Source: an uncultured Clostridia bacterium
GTDB lineage: Bacteria; Bacillota; Clostridia; Christensenellales; Aristaeellaceae
NCBI GenBank assembly: GCA_934636105.1
Contig: CAKTZR010000026.1
Coordinates: forward strand, 1-31,919
Length of the DNA: 31,919 nt
Direction of reading: 5' to 3'
In this document: positions 31,823-31,919 of the stretch, piece after piece
How the letters are laid out: each line of letters begins with the position of its first letter
Position numbering within the stretch: the stretch's first letter is position 1
Translations under genes and position numbers: made by a program
Notes under the pieces: generated by a model
The model's input: the letters and a program-made list of their open reading frames with translations, nothing else
The model's database searches: none
Told to the model about the DNA's origin: nothing

Positions 31823-31919
31823 CTTCCGAGCGATACGGAAGCTGATCCTTGAAAACGATACAGAATCAAGAAGAACGCGAACTGCGATTTTCACGAGTCG
31901 CAGTTGAGAAAGACAGTCA
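31823..31919 (+). other. Leader of a probable rRNA operon
   Basis: After the promoter come a stem CTTCCG/CGGAAG (31823-31841), then GATCCTTGAAAAC (31844-31856), which resembles the CTTTGAAAAC leader element before clostridial 16S rRNA genes. A stem AACTGCGA/TCGCAGTT follows (about 31879-31908). The window ends before any 16S sequence is recognisable. Confidence 0.7.

Overview
The window looks like the chromosome of an anaerobic, spore-forming Firmicute of class Clostridia with a fairly high GC content. Reasons: Spo0A, sigma-G, SpoIVB and SpoIIP homologues lie in the first 9 kb; SD sequences are strong AGGAGG types; promoters are sigma-A-like with 17-bp spacers; the gene families (YmxH, DUF6062, GGGtGRT, zinc-ribbon, GlnRS) are ones I associate with gut Clostridia. 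A Christensenellales/Oscillospirales-like origin is a guess that the sequence alone does not prove.

Layout. (1) 1-3.8 kb: the right end of a prophage, with a collagen-like tail protein, a small protein, an NlpC/P60-SH3 endolysin with two in-frame starts, an orphan DNA methyltransferase and a holin closed by a terminator. No integrase is in view. (2) 3.85-4.1 kb: a cysteine-rich ORF end followed by a strong terminator, possibly a host gene cut by the prophage. (3) 4.2-9.0 kb: a sporulation block, spoIIP >, < sigG, ymxH >, nrdR >, spoIVB >, spo0A >. sigG and spoIVB carry good sigma-G-like promoters. The Spo0A receiver domain appears degenerate. (4) 9.0-14.9 kb: nucleoside salvage (deoB, punA) and the aminoacyl-tRNA synthetases gltX and glnS on the other strand. 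Copies of a palindromic intergenic repeat, each a chain of short hairpins, separate these genes. (5) 15.1-16.9 kb: a two-gene operon of a NifU-like scaffold protein and a GGGtGRT protein, a conserved pair without a known function. (6) 17-20.1 kb: lon and engB. (7) 20.1-20.45 kb: a low-GC island with a small, possibly frameshifted membrane-protein gene. (8) 20.4-28.5 kb: housekeeping and poorly characterised genes, namely DUF6062, a SPOR-like membrane protein, two flavoproteins, a Nudix hydrolase, a YgiQ radical-SAM protein and a TIM-barrel isomerase-like protein. (9) 28.5-31.5 kb: pgi, yqeY, an XRE regulator and a zinc-ribbon protein with a structured leader. (10) 31.6-31.9 kb: an AT-rich region with a consensus promoter and a leader typical of an rRNA operon. 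The 16S gene probably starts just beyond the window.

How it fits together: regions 3 and 4 combine the master sporulation regulator, a forespore sigma factor, the SpoIVB signalling protease and an engulfment hydrolase with ribonucleotide reductase control and nucleoside salvage. The items most worth following up are the NifU-like/GGGtGRT pair, the degenerate Spo0A receiver, the hairpin-chain repeats and the nested terminator-promoter ahead of deoB.
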